From NCBI GenBank assembly GCA_023459355.1, contig JAEWUM010000049.1, forward strand, positions 1 to 64,000: DNA of 64,000 nt, given 5' to 3'. Origin of the DNA: Bacteroidota bacterium. GTDB taxonomy: Bacteria > Bacteroidota > Bacteroidia > Bacteroidales > Paludibacteraceae. Below, in pieces: positions 1-8,381 of the stretch; position 1 is the first letter of the stretch; the number at the start of each line of letters is the position of its first letter. The notes under the pieces were generated by a model, which worked only from the letters and a program-made list of their open reading frames with translations, was not told where the DNA came from and searched no databases. Made by a program: the position numbers and the translations under genes.

Positions 1-1689
1 ATGGAAATAAGACAAAGAGAAGGAAATAAAGAAAGAGTACAGGGAAAACTATCCATTGGAGCTTCCGATGCAGCCTTTACCTTAGACGGCCCCATCGGCG
101 AAAAATCTAATTTTATCATTTCCGCCCGTCAGTCTTATCTGCAATTGCTGTTCAGCGTAATCGGACTGCCTTTCTTACCAACTTATAATGACTTTCAGGT
201 TAAATACAAGATTGATTTTGACAAGAAAAATCAGCTGACACTGTTGGGGATTGGAGCCATTGATGACATGACACTCAATCTGGGGATTAAAAACCCAACA
301 GAAGCTCAAACTTATCTCCTATCCTATCTTCCTGTTTACAAACAATGGAATTATACCGTGGGAGCAGTTTACAAACATTTCTCCGACAATCATTTCGACA
401 CCTGGGTACTGAGTCGCAACATGTTGCGTAATTCAAGTTTTAAATACAAAGACAACGATGAAAGTCTGGGCAAAATTTCCGATTACACTTCAGACGAAAT
501 TGAGAACAAATTCAGGTTCGAACAAAACTATCCCGGGGGGAATATCAAATTTTCCTGGGGAGCAGGCGCTACACTGTCGAGATACACCAATGCCACCTCC
601 CGTCTGGTTTATTTCAACAACAACGTGAGCAACCTGAATTACAGCACCGACATCAACCTGTTTGGTTACCAGGCATTTGCTCAGGCATCGGACGACTTTC
701 TGGATGAAAGACTAAAATTGTCGCTGGGAGTCAATTTCGTGGGTAATAATTACAACAACAACATGAGCAATCCACTGAATCAGCTATCTCCCCGGATTTC
801 GGCAACTTACGAACTGACCGAAAACATCAACCTGAATGCCAATATAGGCAGATACGCGATGCGTCCGGCATATACTACACTCGGATACAAGGATATCGCT
901 ACCGGAATACTGGTAAATCAAAATGAAAACCTGCGTTATACCATTTCGAATCAGGCAATTGCAGGATTTGAGTTTCAACAGGGTAGAAAACTCAGATTAA
1001 CTGTAGAAGGATTTTACAAGCAGTATCAATATTATCCGTTTTCCGTTTCCGATGGACTCAGTACTGCCAGTAAAGGTACCAATTTCGGACAGGTTGGAGA
1101 TGAAGAAATTGTTTCGACCGGTAAAGGACGGGCTTATGGCGTAGAATTTCTCCTGAAAATCATGGAGATGAATAATTTGAACGTCACCGCTACTTACACC
1201 CTTTTCCGAAGTGAATTTACGAACGACAAGGATGAATACATTCCCTCCACCTGGGACACCAATCAGTTGCTGAACCTGATAGCATCTTACAAATTACCTA
1301 AAAACTGGAATATTGCCGGCAGGTGGCGTTTTTCAGGAGGAGCTCCTTACTCTCCTATCGATCAGAATCTTTCGGAATTGAAAGCCGCCTGGGACATCAC
1401 CAATCAGCCTTACATCGATTATGACAACTTCAACAGTCTCAGGTTAAGGCCCAATCATCAATTAGACATCCGTATCGATAAAGAGTTTTATTTTAAGAAA
1501 TGGTTGTTAAATTTGTACGCGGATGTGCAAAACGTGTACAACTATCAGGCTGAAAGTACCCCTATCTGGACTAATTTAAGTCCTGATGGTATTCCACAGG
1601 AAAAGGATGCGGACAGATATCAGTTAAGACAGATAGAAGCATTTGCAGGAACCGTTTTACCAACTATTGGCATCATTGTTAAATTTTAA
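1..1689 (+). CDS. TonB-dependent receptor, 5'-truncated by the window edge
   Basis: Outer-membrane beta-barrel of a TonB-dependent receptor. The visible 562 residues hold the end of a plug domain (the first residues read like the exit of a plug, MEIRQREGN) and then many amphipathic, aromatic-rich strands up to a terminal strand ending in IIVKF, typical of an outer-membrane barrel C-terminus. The signal peptide, any carboxypeptidase-regulatory domain and most of the plug are missing. The ATG at base 1 is therefore very probably internal and the gene starts upstream of the window. It is not recognisably SusC: there is no SusD partner and the barrel is short. The next gene begins 11 bp after its stop, so the two are likely cotranscribed. 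The ligand cannot be told from the sequence. Confidence 0.85.
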   Translation: MEIRQREGNKERVQGKLSIGASDAAFTLDGPIGEKSNFIISARQSYLQLLFSVIGLPFLPTYNDFQVKYKIDFDKKNQLTLLGIGAIDDMTLNLGIKNPTEAQTYLLSYLPVYKQWNYTVGAVYKHFSDNHFDTWVLSRNMLRNSSFKYKDNDESLGKISDYTSDEIENKFRFEQNYPGGNIKFSWGAGATLSRYTNATSRLVYFNNNVSNLNYSTDINLFGYQAFAQASDDFLDERLKLSLGVNFVGNNYNNNMSNPLNQLSPRISATYELTENINLNANIGRYAMRPAYTTLGYKDIATGILVNQNENLRYTISNQAIAGFEFQQGRKLRLTVEGFYKQYQYYPFSVSDGLSTASKGTNFGQVGDEEIVSTGKGRAYGVEFLLKIMEMNNLNVTATYTLFRSEFTNDKDEYIPSTWDTNQLLNLIASYKLPKNWNIAGRWRFSGGAPYSPIDQNLSELKAAWDITNQPYIDYDNFNSLRLRPNHQLDIRIDKEFYFKKWLLNLYADVQNVYNYQAESTPIWTNLSPDGIPQEKDADRYQLRQIEAFAGTVLPTIGIIVKF

Positions 1690-1700
1690 AATCCACCGCA

Positions 1701-2432
1701 ATGAAAAAGTTATTTTCAATAATCAGTTTGGTCATCATCACAAGCATGACAACCAACGCACAGCGCACACCGGACATAGCCACATCAGGCTTATTCGGCA
1801 ATAAAGACAATATTACCGTGCTTACCATCAATTTTGAAAAAGGCAAATCGCACAACTACCCACTGATGGCCATTTGGCTGGCAGATGAAAACGGGAAATA
1901 TCTCCAAACACTATATGTAGCAGAGTCCATTGCGAAAGGCTATTTCAAACGGGCAGACAGGTCTAAAGGCATGTGGCAGTCCGGCGAAATTCAACGGCCG
2001 GCGACCCTTCCGTACTGGGCACATCAGCGGGGAAAGAAAAATGAGTACGGCACTTACATGCCCACACCCAAACAGCCCGTACCCGATGCCTACAGTGGCG
2101 CAACACCTCCCGGATCATTTGTCTTCCACCTGATTCCGAAAGAAAAGCTTTCAGGCAAGTACAGGGTTTACATGGAAATCAATCAGTCGTGGGACTGGAA
2201 CGAATTCTGGCACAACAACAAATATCCGGATGACAAAGAATACAAGACCTCCAGTCAGCCTGCCGTGGTGTACGAAGCCAACATCAACACCAGTGAGCCC
2301 GGTAAAGAAGTCATCTTTAAACCAATCGGACACAGTCATTACGCCGGCAGGGATGGAAAACTGTATCCTGAATTGAATACCTTGACAACAGCGTTGAATA
2401 TTGTAAAAAGGTGTACGGTGATGGTGGAGTAG
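1701..2432 (+). CDS. Secreted DUF2271-like protein
   Basis: A 243-residue exported protein with an N-terminal signal peptide (MKKLFSIISLVIITSMTTNA, cleavage near AQR). The body contains a compact beta-rich domain with PLMAIWLADENGKYLQTLYVAES and, later, SGKYRVYMEINQSWDWNEFW, which resembles the DUF2271 family of periplasmic proteins often found near flavin or PepSY-type envelope redox genes. That assignment is from memory of the family and is moderate. It starts 11 bp after the receptor and is probably in the same operon, so it may act in the same periplasmic uptake process. A 23-bp tandem hairpin repeat begins two bases after its stop codon. Confidence 0.6.
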   Translation: MKKLFSIISLVIITSMTTNAQRTPDIATSGLFGNKDNITVLTINFEKGKSHNYPLMAIWLADENGKYLQTLYVAESIAKGYFKRADRSKGMWQSGEIQRPATLPYWAHQRGKKNEYGTYMPTPKQPVPDAYSGATPPGSFVFHLIPKEKLSGKYRVYMEINQSWDWNEFWHNNKYPDDKEYKTSSQPAVVYEANINTSEPGKEVIFKPIGHSHYAGRDGKLYPELNTLTTALNIVKRCTVMVE

Positions 2433-2434
2433 AT

Positions 2435-2532
2435 ACACCACTGATGGTGCATGTGACACACCATAGGTGGTGTATGGGTAACACCATAGGTGGTGTATGG
2501 GTAACACCACTGGTAGTGTATCACATACACCA
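2435..2532. repeat. 23-bp tandem hairpin repeat, four units
   Basis: Four head-to-tail 23-bp units at 2435-2457, 2458-2480, 2481-2503 and 2504-2526, plus a partial ACACCA at 2527-2532. Each unit is a 6-bp stem (ACACCA paired with TGGTGT or a near variant), a 4-nt loop and a 7-nt linker. Units 2 and 3 are identical. The array fills the space between two convergent stop codons and may act as a bidirectional terminator or stability element. Confidence 0.9.
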
Positions 2533-2539
2533 AAACAAA

Positions 2540-5305
2540 TCAACTTTTCACCCGCTTCAAATACTCAGTAGGACTTTCATTGAAATACTCCTTAAAGCAT
2601 TTTGTAAAATAAGAGGGAGAGGAAAATCCGGTATCGTATGCTATTTCGGAAATTGATTTTTCGCTATTGAGTATTGCTTGCTCCGCTGCTTTGAGGCGAA
2701 TAATCCGGATAAGTTCATTGGGAGCATAATTGGTCAGGGATTTGATTTTCCGGTACAACTGAACCCGGGAGAGTCCGAGCCGCTGACCGATTTCATCCAC
2801 ATTCAAATCCGTTTCGATGATATTCTCTTCCACAATCCTCCTGAATTTTTCGATAAATGTTTTATCAATTTCAGCAACTGATTCTTTACGTTCTCCAAAT
2901 GTCAGGTTTTGCTGAAAATAAGCTTTTACTTTCTCTCTGTTTTCGATGATCTTACGTACCCTGATCTTGAGCAACTCCTCATTGAAAGGTTTCGGGATAT
3001 AAGCATCCGCGCCGCTTTCGAAACCAACTGCCCGCTGTTCATCCTGTGCACAGGCAGTAAGCAGCATCACGGGGATGTGACTGGTTGAGATATTTTCCTT
3101 GACCTGCGAGCATAATTCAAACCCATCCATCACATCCATCATCACATCACTGATAATCAACTCCGGAACATATTTCATGGCTTTATACAAGCCACTCTGA
3201 CCATTATCAGCCTCAATCACTTCGAAGCTATCCTGCAATAATCCCTTCAGAAAAACCCTGATATCAGCATTATCGTCCACGATCAACACAAGTGGTTTTG
3301 CAGATCTTTGATACTCTCTATCCTTAATTTCCACGCTCGATTCAAGCAAGGATACCTCTTCCTTCTTATCCTCCAAAGAAGCATTCAGCACCGGATATTC
3401 TTCCGTAACCGATATATCACTTTGTTTATAGGGGATGGTGACGATAAAAACACTACCTTTCCCTTCCGTACTCTCGACTTCAATGGTACCATTGTGAAGT
3501 TCAACCAGTATTTTAGTGAGCTCAAGACCAATTCCTGAACCTGAACTTAATCTGTCAATTTTATAAAACCGATTAAAAATAAGATTCAGATGCTGTTCCG
3601 GAATTCCTTTTCCATTATCTGATACAACAATCCGGGCATATCTTTCATTGTCTTCAACAAACGATGAAAGACGGATATTTATACTCCCGTTCTCCGGTGT
3701 AAATTTAAAAGCATTAGACAGCAGATTATAACATATCTTTTCCATCTTATCAGAATCAAACCACACAATATAGTCATCGGTTGAAGCAGAAAAATCAAAA
3801 TGAATATGTTTCTTTTTACTCAGTTCGTAAAAGGAGTCATAAATATCCCTGATGAATACTTTTAAATCACTCAGGGTAAAATACATCTGCATTTTCCCGT
3901 TTTCATACCTTCTGAATTCAATAATTTGATCTATCAGCTTCATCAGCACCTGAACATTTTTTCGCATCAACATAGCCAGGCGGGCTCCTTCCTCCGATAA
4001 TTTTTCGTTTTTGACGATATTTTCTAAGGGGCCAAGCAGCAGTGTTAACGGAGTTCTGAATTCATGTGAAATATTGGTAAAGAAAACAAGTTTCGCCTGT
4101 GTTGCATCTTCAATATTTTTCGATAAGGTAATCAATTGATCTCTTTGTTCTGCTATAGCCTCTTTTTGTTTGTTGATTGCCGCATTCTGAACTTCGAGTA
4201 GTTTATTTGTTTTGTTCTTATGTTGTACAGTCCTTATCAGGAGCAAAATAAAAGCCATAAACAGAACAAGGATAACAAAGGAAGCAAAAAGCAGGGTGCG
4301 TTGGGTGGCATATTTAGCCAGGTTCTTATCTAACACCTCATTCAGCTGTCCGATTCTGTATTGATGTTGGTGAATCTGATCTGTCTGCAACTTGATAACG
4401 CGGGCATTGGTTTTGTCGACAACGGCTGTATACAGTATATTTTCTTTTTCGAAAATTTTATTATTCAGGATATTATACGCCGTCTGGATAGCCTTCTCAC
4501 CTCCGGTCGGATATATAAAAGTTGCATCGAGTACGCCATTGATTACCTGTTGAATTCCACCATCCGGAGTCGACAGGGCATCAATACCGAGCATTACCGG
4601 AAATTTAATATCATTATGCACTTTTAACGCTTCATAAGCCCCGATTGCCATTTCATCATTATGTGCAAAGACCAGATCAATCTGAGGATTCTGCTTCAGT
4701 ATCCCGTGCATGCGTTCTTTGGCATCCTTTCGCAACCAGTTACCAAAATCATCCGCTATGATTTGAATCTCCTGATACGACTTAATGACACTTAAAAAAC
4801 CTTCGTGACGCTCTTTCTCCGGGGTAGAACCTTCCAGTCCTCTTATTTCAACTATTCTTCCTCTTCCATTCAATAAATTAGCCGCATACACTCCGACTTC
4901 TTTCCCTATCTGATAGTTATCAGCTCCCACGAATGCCGTGTAATTACCCGAGCTTATTTTACGGTCAACCAAAATCACCGGGATTCCCTCTCCCATCGCT
5001 TTCTCAATTACAGGTGTCAGAGGGACCGCTTCATTAGGTGAAACAATAATCAGATCGACCCGATCAGCAATAAAACTTTCGATATCACGAATCTGCCTTT
5101 GATTACTGTCATAAGCTGTTTTAATGGTTACATTCAATCCGGCATAGAATGATGCTTCTCGCTGAATATCTTCATTCATAGTTCTGCGCCAGGCATCATC
5201 ACTACATTGAGAAACACCAATATTAAACGACGTCCTTTTCTTTTCGGTTGAGCACGAAACGAATGATAATGAAATCAGGGTGATTATCAGCAATGTTCTT
5301 ATCAT
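2540..5305 (-). CDS. Hybrid two-component sensor/regulator with periplasmic sugar-binding domain (BT1754-like)
   Basis: One-protein two-component system of about 921 residues. Order: signal sequence (MIRTLLIITLISLSFVSC), a periplasmic-binding-protein (LacI/ribose type) sensor domain of about 300 residues, a transmembrane helix (LLFASFVILVLFMAFILLL), HisKA with the phosphorylated His in NISHEFRTPL, HATPase with GSGIGLELTK, a receiver domain with Asp in IISDVMMDVMDG, and a C-terminal AraC-type helix-turn-helix. B. thetaiotaomicron BT1754 has this architecture, binds fructose and switches on the fructan PUL; the neighbouring fructokinase, sugar porter and GH32 genes support the same role. I chose the start at 5305, not an upstream in-frame ATG at 5407, because the signal peptide begins there, a promoter lies just above it, and 5407 lies inside a repeat element. 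Confidence 0.92.
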   Translation of the reverse strand: MIRTLLIITLISLSFVSCSTEKKRTSFNIGVSQCSDDAWRRTMNEDIQREASFYAGLNVTIKTAYDSNQRQIRDIESFIADRVDLIIVSPNEAVPLTPVIEKAMGEGIPVILVDRKISSGNYTAFVGADNYQIGKEVGVYAANLLNGRGRIVEIRGLEGSTPEKERHEGFLSVIKSYQEIQIIADDFGNWLRKDAKERMHGILKQNPQIDLVFAHNDEMAIGAYEALKVHNDIKFPVMLGIDALSTPDGGIQQVINGVLDATFIYPTGGEKAIQTAYNILNNKIFEKENILYTAVVDKTNARVIKLQTDQIHQHQYRIGQLNEVLDKNLAKYATQRTLLFASFVILVLFMAFILLLIRTVQHKNKTNKLLEVQNAAINKQKEAIAEQRDQLITLSKNIEDATQAKLVFFTNISHEFRTPLTLLLGPLENIVKNEKLSEEGARLAMLMRKNVQVLMKLIDQIIEFRRYENGKMQMYFTLSDLKVFIRDIYDSFYELSKKKHIHFDFSASTDDYIVWFDSDKMEKICYNLLSNAFKFTPENGSINIRLSSFVEDNERYARIVVSDNGKGIPEQHLNLIFNRFYKIDRLSSGSGIGLELTKILVELHNGTIEVESTEGKGSVFIVTIPYKQSDISVTEEYPVLNASLEDKKEEVSLLESSVEIKDREYQRSAKPLVLIVDDNADIRVFLKGLLQDSFEVIEADNGQSGLYKAMKYVPELIISDVMMDVMDGFELCSQVKENISTSHIPVMLLTACAQDEQRAVGFESGADAYIPKPFNEELLKIRVRKIIENREKVKAYFQQNLTFGERKESVAEIDKTFIEKFRRIVEENIIETDLNVDEIGQRLGLSRVQLYRKIKSLTNYAPNELIRIIRLKAAEQAILNSEKSISEIAYDTGFSSPSYFTKCFKEYFNESPTEYLKRVKS

Positions 5306-5318
5306 GGTAAAAAAGAAA

Positions 5319-5349
5319 CAAATATAAGCTTTTGTAATAAGAAAACAAA
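5319..5349 (-). promoter_or_regulatory. Promoter of the fructose-type hybrid sensor
   Basis: On the minus strand a TTTG (-33 element, 5346-5349) is followed after exactly 19 bp by TATATTTG (5319-5326), a full match to the Bacteroides TTTG-N19-TAnnTTTG consensus. Transcription should start near 5313-5316, only about 8-11 nt above the chosen ATG at 5305, so the leader is very short. Confidence 0.75.
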
Positions 5350-5352
5350 GAC

Positions 5353-5511
5353 GGTGTCTCATAAGTGCCCAACTGCCGCGTTGCTTTCGATACGAGTGCT
5401 CGGTCACGTACTTCAGTACGCTCCCTATCCCTCAATCTCAGCGCCTTGCATTTGAACACTTCTGAAACACCTTGACTGTTTCTCGCGTGAAAATACTTTT
5501 GAGACAGCCCC
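5353..5511. repeat. Imperfect palindromic, MITE-like repeat
   Basis: The left arm (5353-5370, GGTGTCTCATAAGTGCCC) has two inverted partners: 5455-5472 (reverse complement GGTGTTTCAGAAGTGTTC, 14 of 18 matches) and a further copy ending near 5509 (reverse complement GGCTGTCTCAAAAGT). Similar GTCTCA-ended palindromic elements occur in intergenic DNA of Bacteroidota. It sits between the hybrid sensor promoter and the fructokinase stop and contains no gene. Confidence 0.6.
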
Positions 5512-5539
5512 TGTACGCTAAAAAAGAAATCGTATATAT

Positions 5540-6409
5540 CTAAATCAATGAATCTGGTAATAAAGGCATGGCACCATGTTGTGTACAAACATAAGCCGAG
5601 ATTTCAACCGCCTTACGATGGGCTTCGCTGATGCTTTTCCCTTTTAAAAGCGAGGCTACAAAACCTGCGGTAAAAGAATCGCCGGCTCCAACTGTATCTG
5701 CCACTTCCACAAGTGGAGTTGGTAAAAAAGAGGTTTCAGCGGGAGTAAACACATAACTTCCTTCTGTTCCTTTGGTCAGCACCACAATATCAAGCTTATA
5801 ATCCTGCATGAGGCGTGTCGCTGTTTCCGTTTCACTCATACCGTTCCACCCAAAAAGATTCGACACAAGCACCACTTCATCATCATTAATTTTCAACACA
5901 TTACATCTTTTGAGCGACTCTTCAATTAATGCCTTGGAATAGAAATGCTGACGGAGGTTGATGTCGAATATTTTCATGGCATCAGCTGGTACTGAGTCTA
6001 AAAACTTATTGATTGTTGCATGTGAAACTGCACTGCGTTGAGCCAACGATCCAAAACAAACCGTTTTCGTACGTTTTGCCATCGTCTCCAGTTCATCAGA
6101 GAAAGGAATGTTATCCCAGGCCACGCCTTCGCATATTTCATACTGAGGAATTCCTTTCCCGGAAAGAGTTACCTGTACTGTTCCTGTGGGATAATTTACT
6201 TTCTCAATATGTGTACTAAGTCTTTTCTCATCAAGCACATGCAGAATTTCTTTGCCTAATTCATCATCTCCAATGGCACTGACAGCACATCCATTTAACC
6301 CGAGCTGTGACACATGAAATGCGAAATTAGCCGGTGCGCCACCCAACACTTTGCCTTGTGGAAAAACATCCCACAAAATCTCTCCTATACCTATTATCAG
6401 ATCAGTCAT
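5540..6409 (-). CDS. Fructokinase, PfkB family
   Basis: Cytoplasmic sugar kinase of 289 residues, expected to phosphorylate fructose released from fructan. The N-terminal GIGEILWDVFPQGKVLGGAPANFAFH and the C-terminal ADTVGAGDSFTAGF (catalytic Asp at about residue 244, anion hole GAGD) are the two PfkB signatures. Length and the GGAPANFAFH segment fit bacterial fructokinases. It lies between the hybrid sensor and the sugar porter in the order of the B. thetaiotaomicron fructan locus (BT1754, BT1757, BT1758). No promoter was seen above it; it is probably cotranscribed with the porter 159 bp upstream. Specificity for fructose is inferred from context. Confidence 0.92.
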   Translation of the reverse strand: MTDLIIGIGEILWDVFPQGKVLGGAPANFAFHVSQLGLNGCAVSAIGDDELGKEILHVLDEKRLSTHIEKVNYPTGTVQVTLSGKGIPQYEICEGVAWDNIPFSDELETMAKRTKTVCFGSLAQRSAVSHATINKFLDSVPADAMKIFDINLRQHFYSKALIEESLKRCNVLKINDDEVVLVSNLFGWNGMSETETATRLMQDYKLDIVVLTKGTEGSYVFTPAETSFLPTPLVEVADTVGAGDSFTAGFVASLLKGKSISEAHRKAVEISAYVCTQHGAMPLLPDSLI

Positions 6410-6465
6410 ATTTAATTTTGTTCAAGAGTTTAAAAAATTTAAGAGTTTAAATGTATGATTAATTT

Positions 6466-6585
6466 AAGGTCTAAGGTCTTATGTCTAAGGTTTTTTGTCA
6501 GTACTCGTTAAACTTCTGTCATTTGACTTTTGACATCAGACTTTAAACTAACCACTATCCACTGACCACTAACGACTAATTTTTA
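6466..6585. repeat. 7-bp-period degenerate tract over the porter stop codon
   Basis: Two runs of in-register heptamers: 6466-6493 (AAGGTCT, AAGGTCT, TATGTCT, AAGGTTT) and 6516-6585 (ten units such as TTGACTT, TTGACAT, ACCACTA, TCCACTG, ACCACTA, ACGACTA). The second run covers the stop codon of the sugar porter (6569-6571) and encodes its last residues. Confidence 0.8.
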
Positions 6586-7912
6586 ATTCAGCTTCTATCT
6601 GTTCCAGCGATTTCCCTTTTGTTTCAGGAATCCATATTTTCACAAAAACAAAAGCAATAATACTGAATAATCCGAATATTCCAAACAGATAATTCAATCC
6701 CAAAGTACCCTGAATTACGGGGGCAAAGTACACAGTCAGAAAAGTACACATCCAGCTTACTGCCGTTGAGAACGACATGGCGAGTCCTTTGATTCTGTTT
6801 GGATAAATTTCGGAAATAATAACCCACATGACCGGAGCAAAAGAGGCTGCAAAGAACGAAATATAAACCAGCAATGCAACTAAAACGCCTGCACCAAACT
6901 GAACTGGTTTTGAAAATTCCCAGGTGAGGTAGGCAAGTGAAAATATCATCCCTACAGCTCCCCATAACAAGAGGGTTTTGCGACCTTTTCTGTCCACAAG
7001 CCAAATGGCAACAATGGTCATTAAGAAATTTACCAGTCCGACAATCATGGCCTGCATCATGGAATCTCCTTTAGCTGAACCGGCTACCTGAAAAATATCA
7101 GGAGAAAACATGATAACGGCATTGATACCCGTGATTTGTTGCAGGGCTGCGATTAGCGTTCCAATCAACACAATTTTACCGGTTTTGCCTCTGAAGAGTT
7201 CACTTATTTTTACTTTTTGCTTACCCTGTTCTGCAAGTATCGCTTGTTCCATTTCCGGTAATTCAGTTTCAATTATCGCTTTACCACCAATTTTTTCCAA
7301 CACCTTAATTGCATCATTTCTTCGGTATTTCGACAACAACCAGCGCGGACTTTGCGGGAAAGAGCTCAGTAAGAAAATGAGGTATATAACACCAAAAACA
7401 GCCGGAACAGCCAGCATATACCTCCAACTATTTTCTCCCCAGTCCATTACCAGGAAATCAATCACATAAGCAACCACGATACCGATGGTAATGGCGAACT
7501 GATTCATTGAAACCAGTGTTCCCCGTTTGGCTGCTGGTGATATTTCAGAAATATACATCGGCCCCACAACCGAGGTTGCTCCTACTGCCAAACCTGAAAG
7601 AACCCGGAAAATTGTCAGCATCAAAGAGGATTCTGACAAGGCGGATCCTAATGCAGAAATTATATAGACAACTGCCGTGAAAATCATGACATTCTTCCTG
7701 CCATATCTTTCCGTAAAATTCCCTGTAAAGAGCGCTCCGATTAAACATCCGATTGTAAGTAATGCTGCCACCGTACCCAACCCACTGTCGGTCAGGGAAA
7801 ACTCCGCTTTTATCATATCCGTGGCGCCTGCGATTCCGGCCATGTTTAATCCGAACAGCAATCCTCCGTTTATCGCGACAAATGTTATCCAATATAAATA
7901 TCTGTTGTTCAT
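6569..7912 (-). CDS. MFS sugar porter, probable fructose importer
   Basis: Inner-membrane transporter of 447 residues with about 12 hydrophobic segments. Sugar-porter signatures are clear: ERYGRKNVMI after TM2, FPQSPRWLL before the central loop, QQITGINAVIMFSPDIF in TM7, DRKGRKTLLLWG, and the C-terminal PETKGKSLEQIE. It belongs to the XylE/GLUT family that imports monosaccharide with protons. In the equivalent B. thetaiotaomicron locus the porter BT1758 sits beside a fructokinase, so fructose is the likely substrate (inference). The last codons and the stop lie within a 7-bp-period repeat tract. A 457-bp gene-free region lies upstream. Confidence 0.92.
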   Translation of the reverse strand: MNNRYLYWITFVAINGGLLFGLNMAGIAGATDMIKAEFSLTDSGLGTVAALLTIGCLIGALFTGNFTERYGRKNVMIFTAVVYIISALGSALSESSLMLTIFRVLSGLAVGATSVVGPMYISEISPAAKRGTLVSMNQFAITIGIVVAYVIDFLVMDWGENSWRYMLAVPAVFGVIYLIFLLSSFPQSPRWLLSKYRRNDAIKVLEKIGGKAIIETELPEMEQAILAEQGKQKVKISELFRGKTGKIVLIGTLIAALQQITGINAVIMFSPDIFQVAGSAKGDSMMQAMIVGLVNFLMTIVAIWLVDRKGRKTLLLWGAVGMIFSLAYLTWEFSKPVQFGAGVLVALLVYISFFAASFAPVMWVIISEIYPNRIKGLAMSFSTAVSWMCTFLTVYFAPVIQGTLGLNYLFGIFGLFSIIAFVFVKIWIPETKGKSLEQIEAELKISR

Positions 7913-8369
7913 ATAATTGTTAATTGTTTTATTATACTAAGTAATGTTATTTTAAAACCTCAAAAGAAAAATTTTAAACCATATAAGGCATATAAGTGAC
8001 ATATAAGCTAAAATAATTAGTTGGTTTAAGAGTTCAGATTAGCTGTCCCGCTTTCCGTTCTCCGCTTTTCGCTATTAGTTATTAATGCGAATCAGGAGTT
8101 GAAAATTAGATCCCTCACTTCCGTTCGGGATGACAACGATTCCGTAAGGTCAAATACCGTCGCACTATCTTTCCATTTATAATTAGAATCTTTACGGCGA
8201 CGGTTCAGGAACCATAGCACCCGTCGTTGCAAGAATAGAATAGTTTTTGCATACTTTTGCCGACGGGCAATATTAATAAAGTGAAAATTGTCATCCCGAA
8301 CGGAAGTGAGGGATCTAATTTTCAACTCCTGATTCGCATTATTAGCTATTCACTATTACTAATTGATTA
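7913..8369. other. Gene-free 457-bp region between sugar porter and GH32
   Basis: Contains an AT-rich stretch with no recognised -7/-33 pair (7913-8040), then a heptamer tract interrupted by a small inverted-repeat element (8085-8339). Open frames here are only by-products of the inverted repeat. No RNA gene was recognised. Confidence 0.7.
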
Positions 8370-8381
8370 CTATTTCAATTC
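8045..8381. repeat. 7-bp-period tract, split by a MITE, over the GH32 stop
   Basis: Left part 8045-8084 reads GTCCCGC, TTTCCGT, TCTCCGC, TTTTCGC, TATTAGT, TATTA. The right part from 8345 continues as GC, TATTCAC, TATTACT, AATTGAT, TACTATT and covers the GH32 stop codon (8370-8372). Removing 8085-8344 joins TATTA to GC and restores an unbroken 7-bp register. Confidence 0.8.
8085..8339. mobile_element. 255-bp MITE-like element with 52-bp perfect terminal inverted repeats
   Basis: Arms 8085-8136 and 8288-8339 are perfect reverse complements over 52 bp and start with ATGCGAATCAGG. They contain the motif ATCCCTCACTTCCGTTCGGG. Both sides are flanked by TATTA (8080-8084 and 8340-8344), a 5-bp target-site duplication. 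The 151-bp centre has no credible gene. No transposase is in the window, so it would need one elsewhere. Confidence 0.85.

Noticed and set aside
1..3. ATG at base 1 as true start of the TonB-dependent receptor
   Set aside because: The protein would lack signal peptide and plug; the window edge most likely cuts the gene.
2151..2543. Minus-strand frames with repeated VTHTPPM and YTTYGV peptides
   Set aside because: Produced by the 23-bp hairpin array and antisense to the DUF2271-like gene; the period is not a multiple of three.
5303..5407. N-terminal extension of the fructose-type sensor from 5407
   Set aside because: It lies inside a repeat element and upstream of a consensus promoter, and precedes a normal signal peptide.
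8092..8325. Open frames on both strands in the porter-GH32 gap
   Set aside because: They run through the 52-bp inverted repeat of the MITE and have no protein features.
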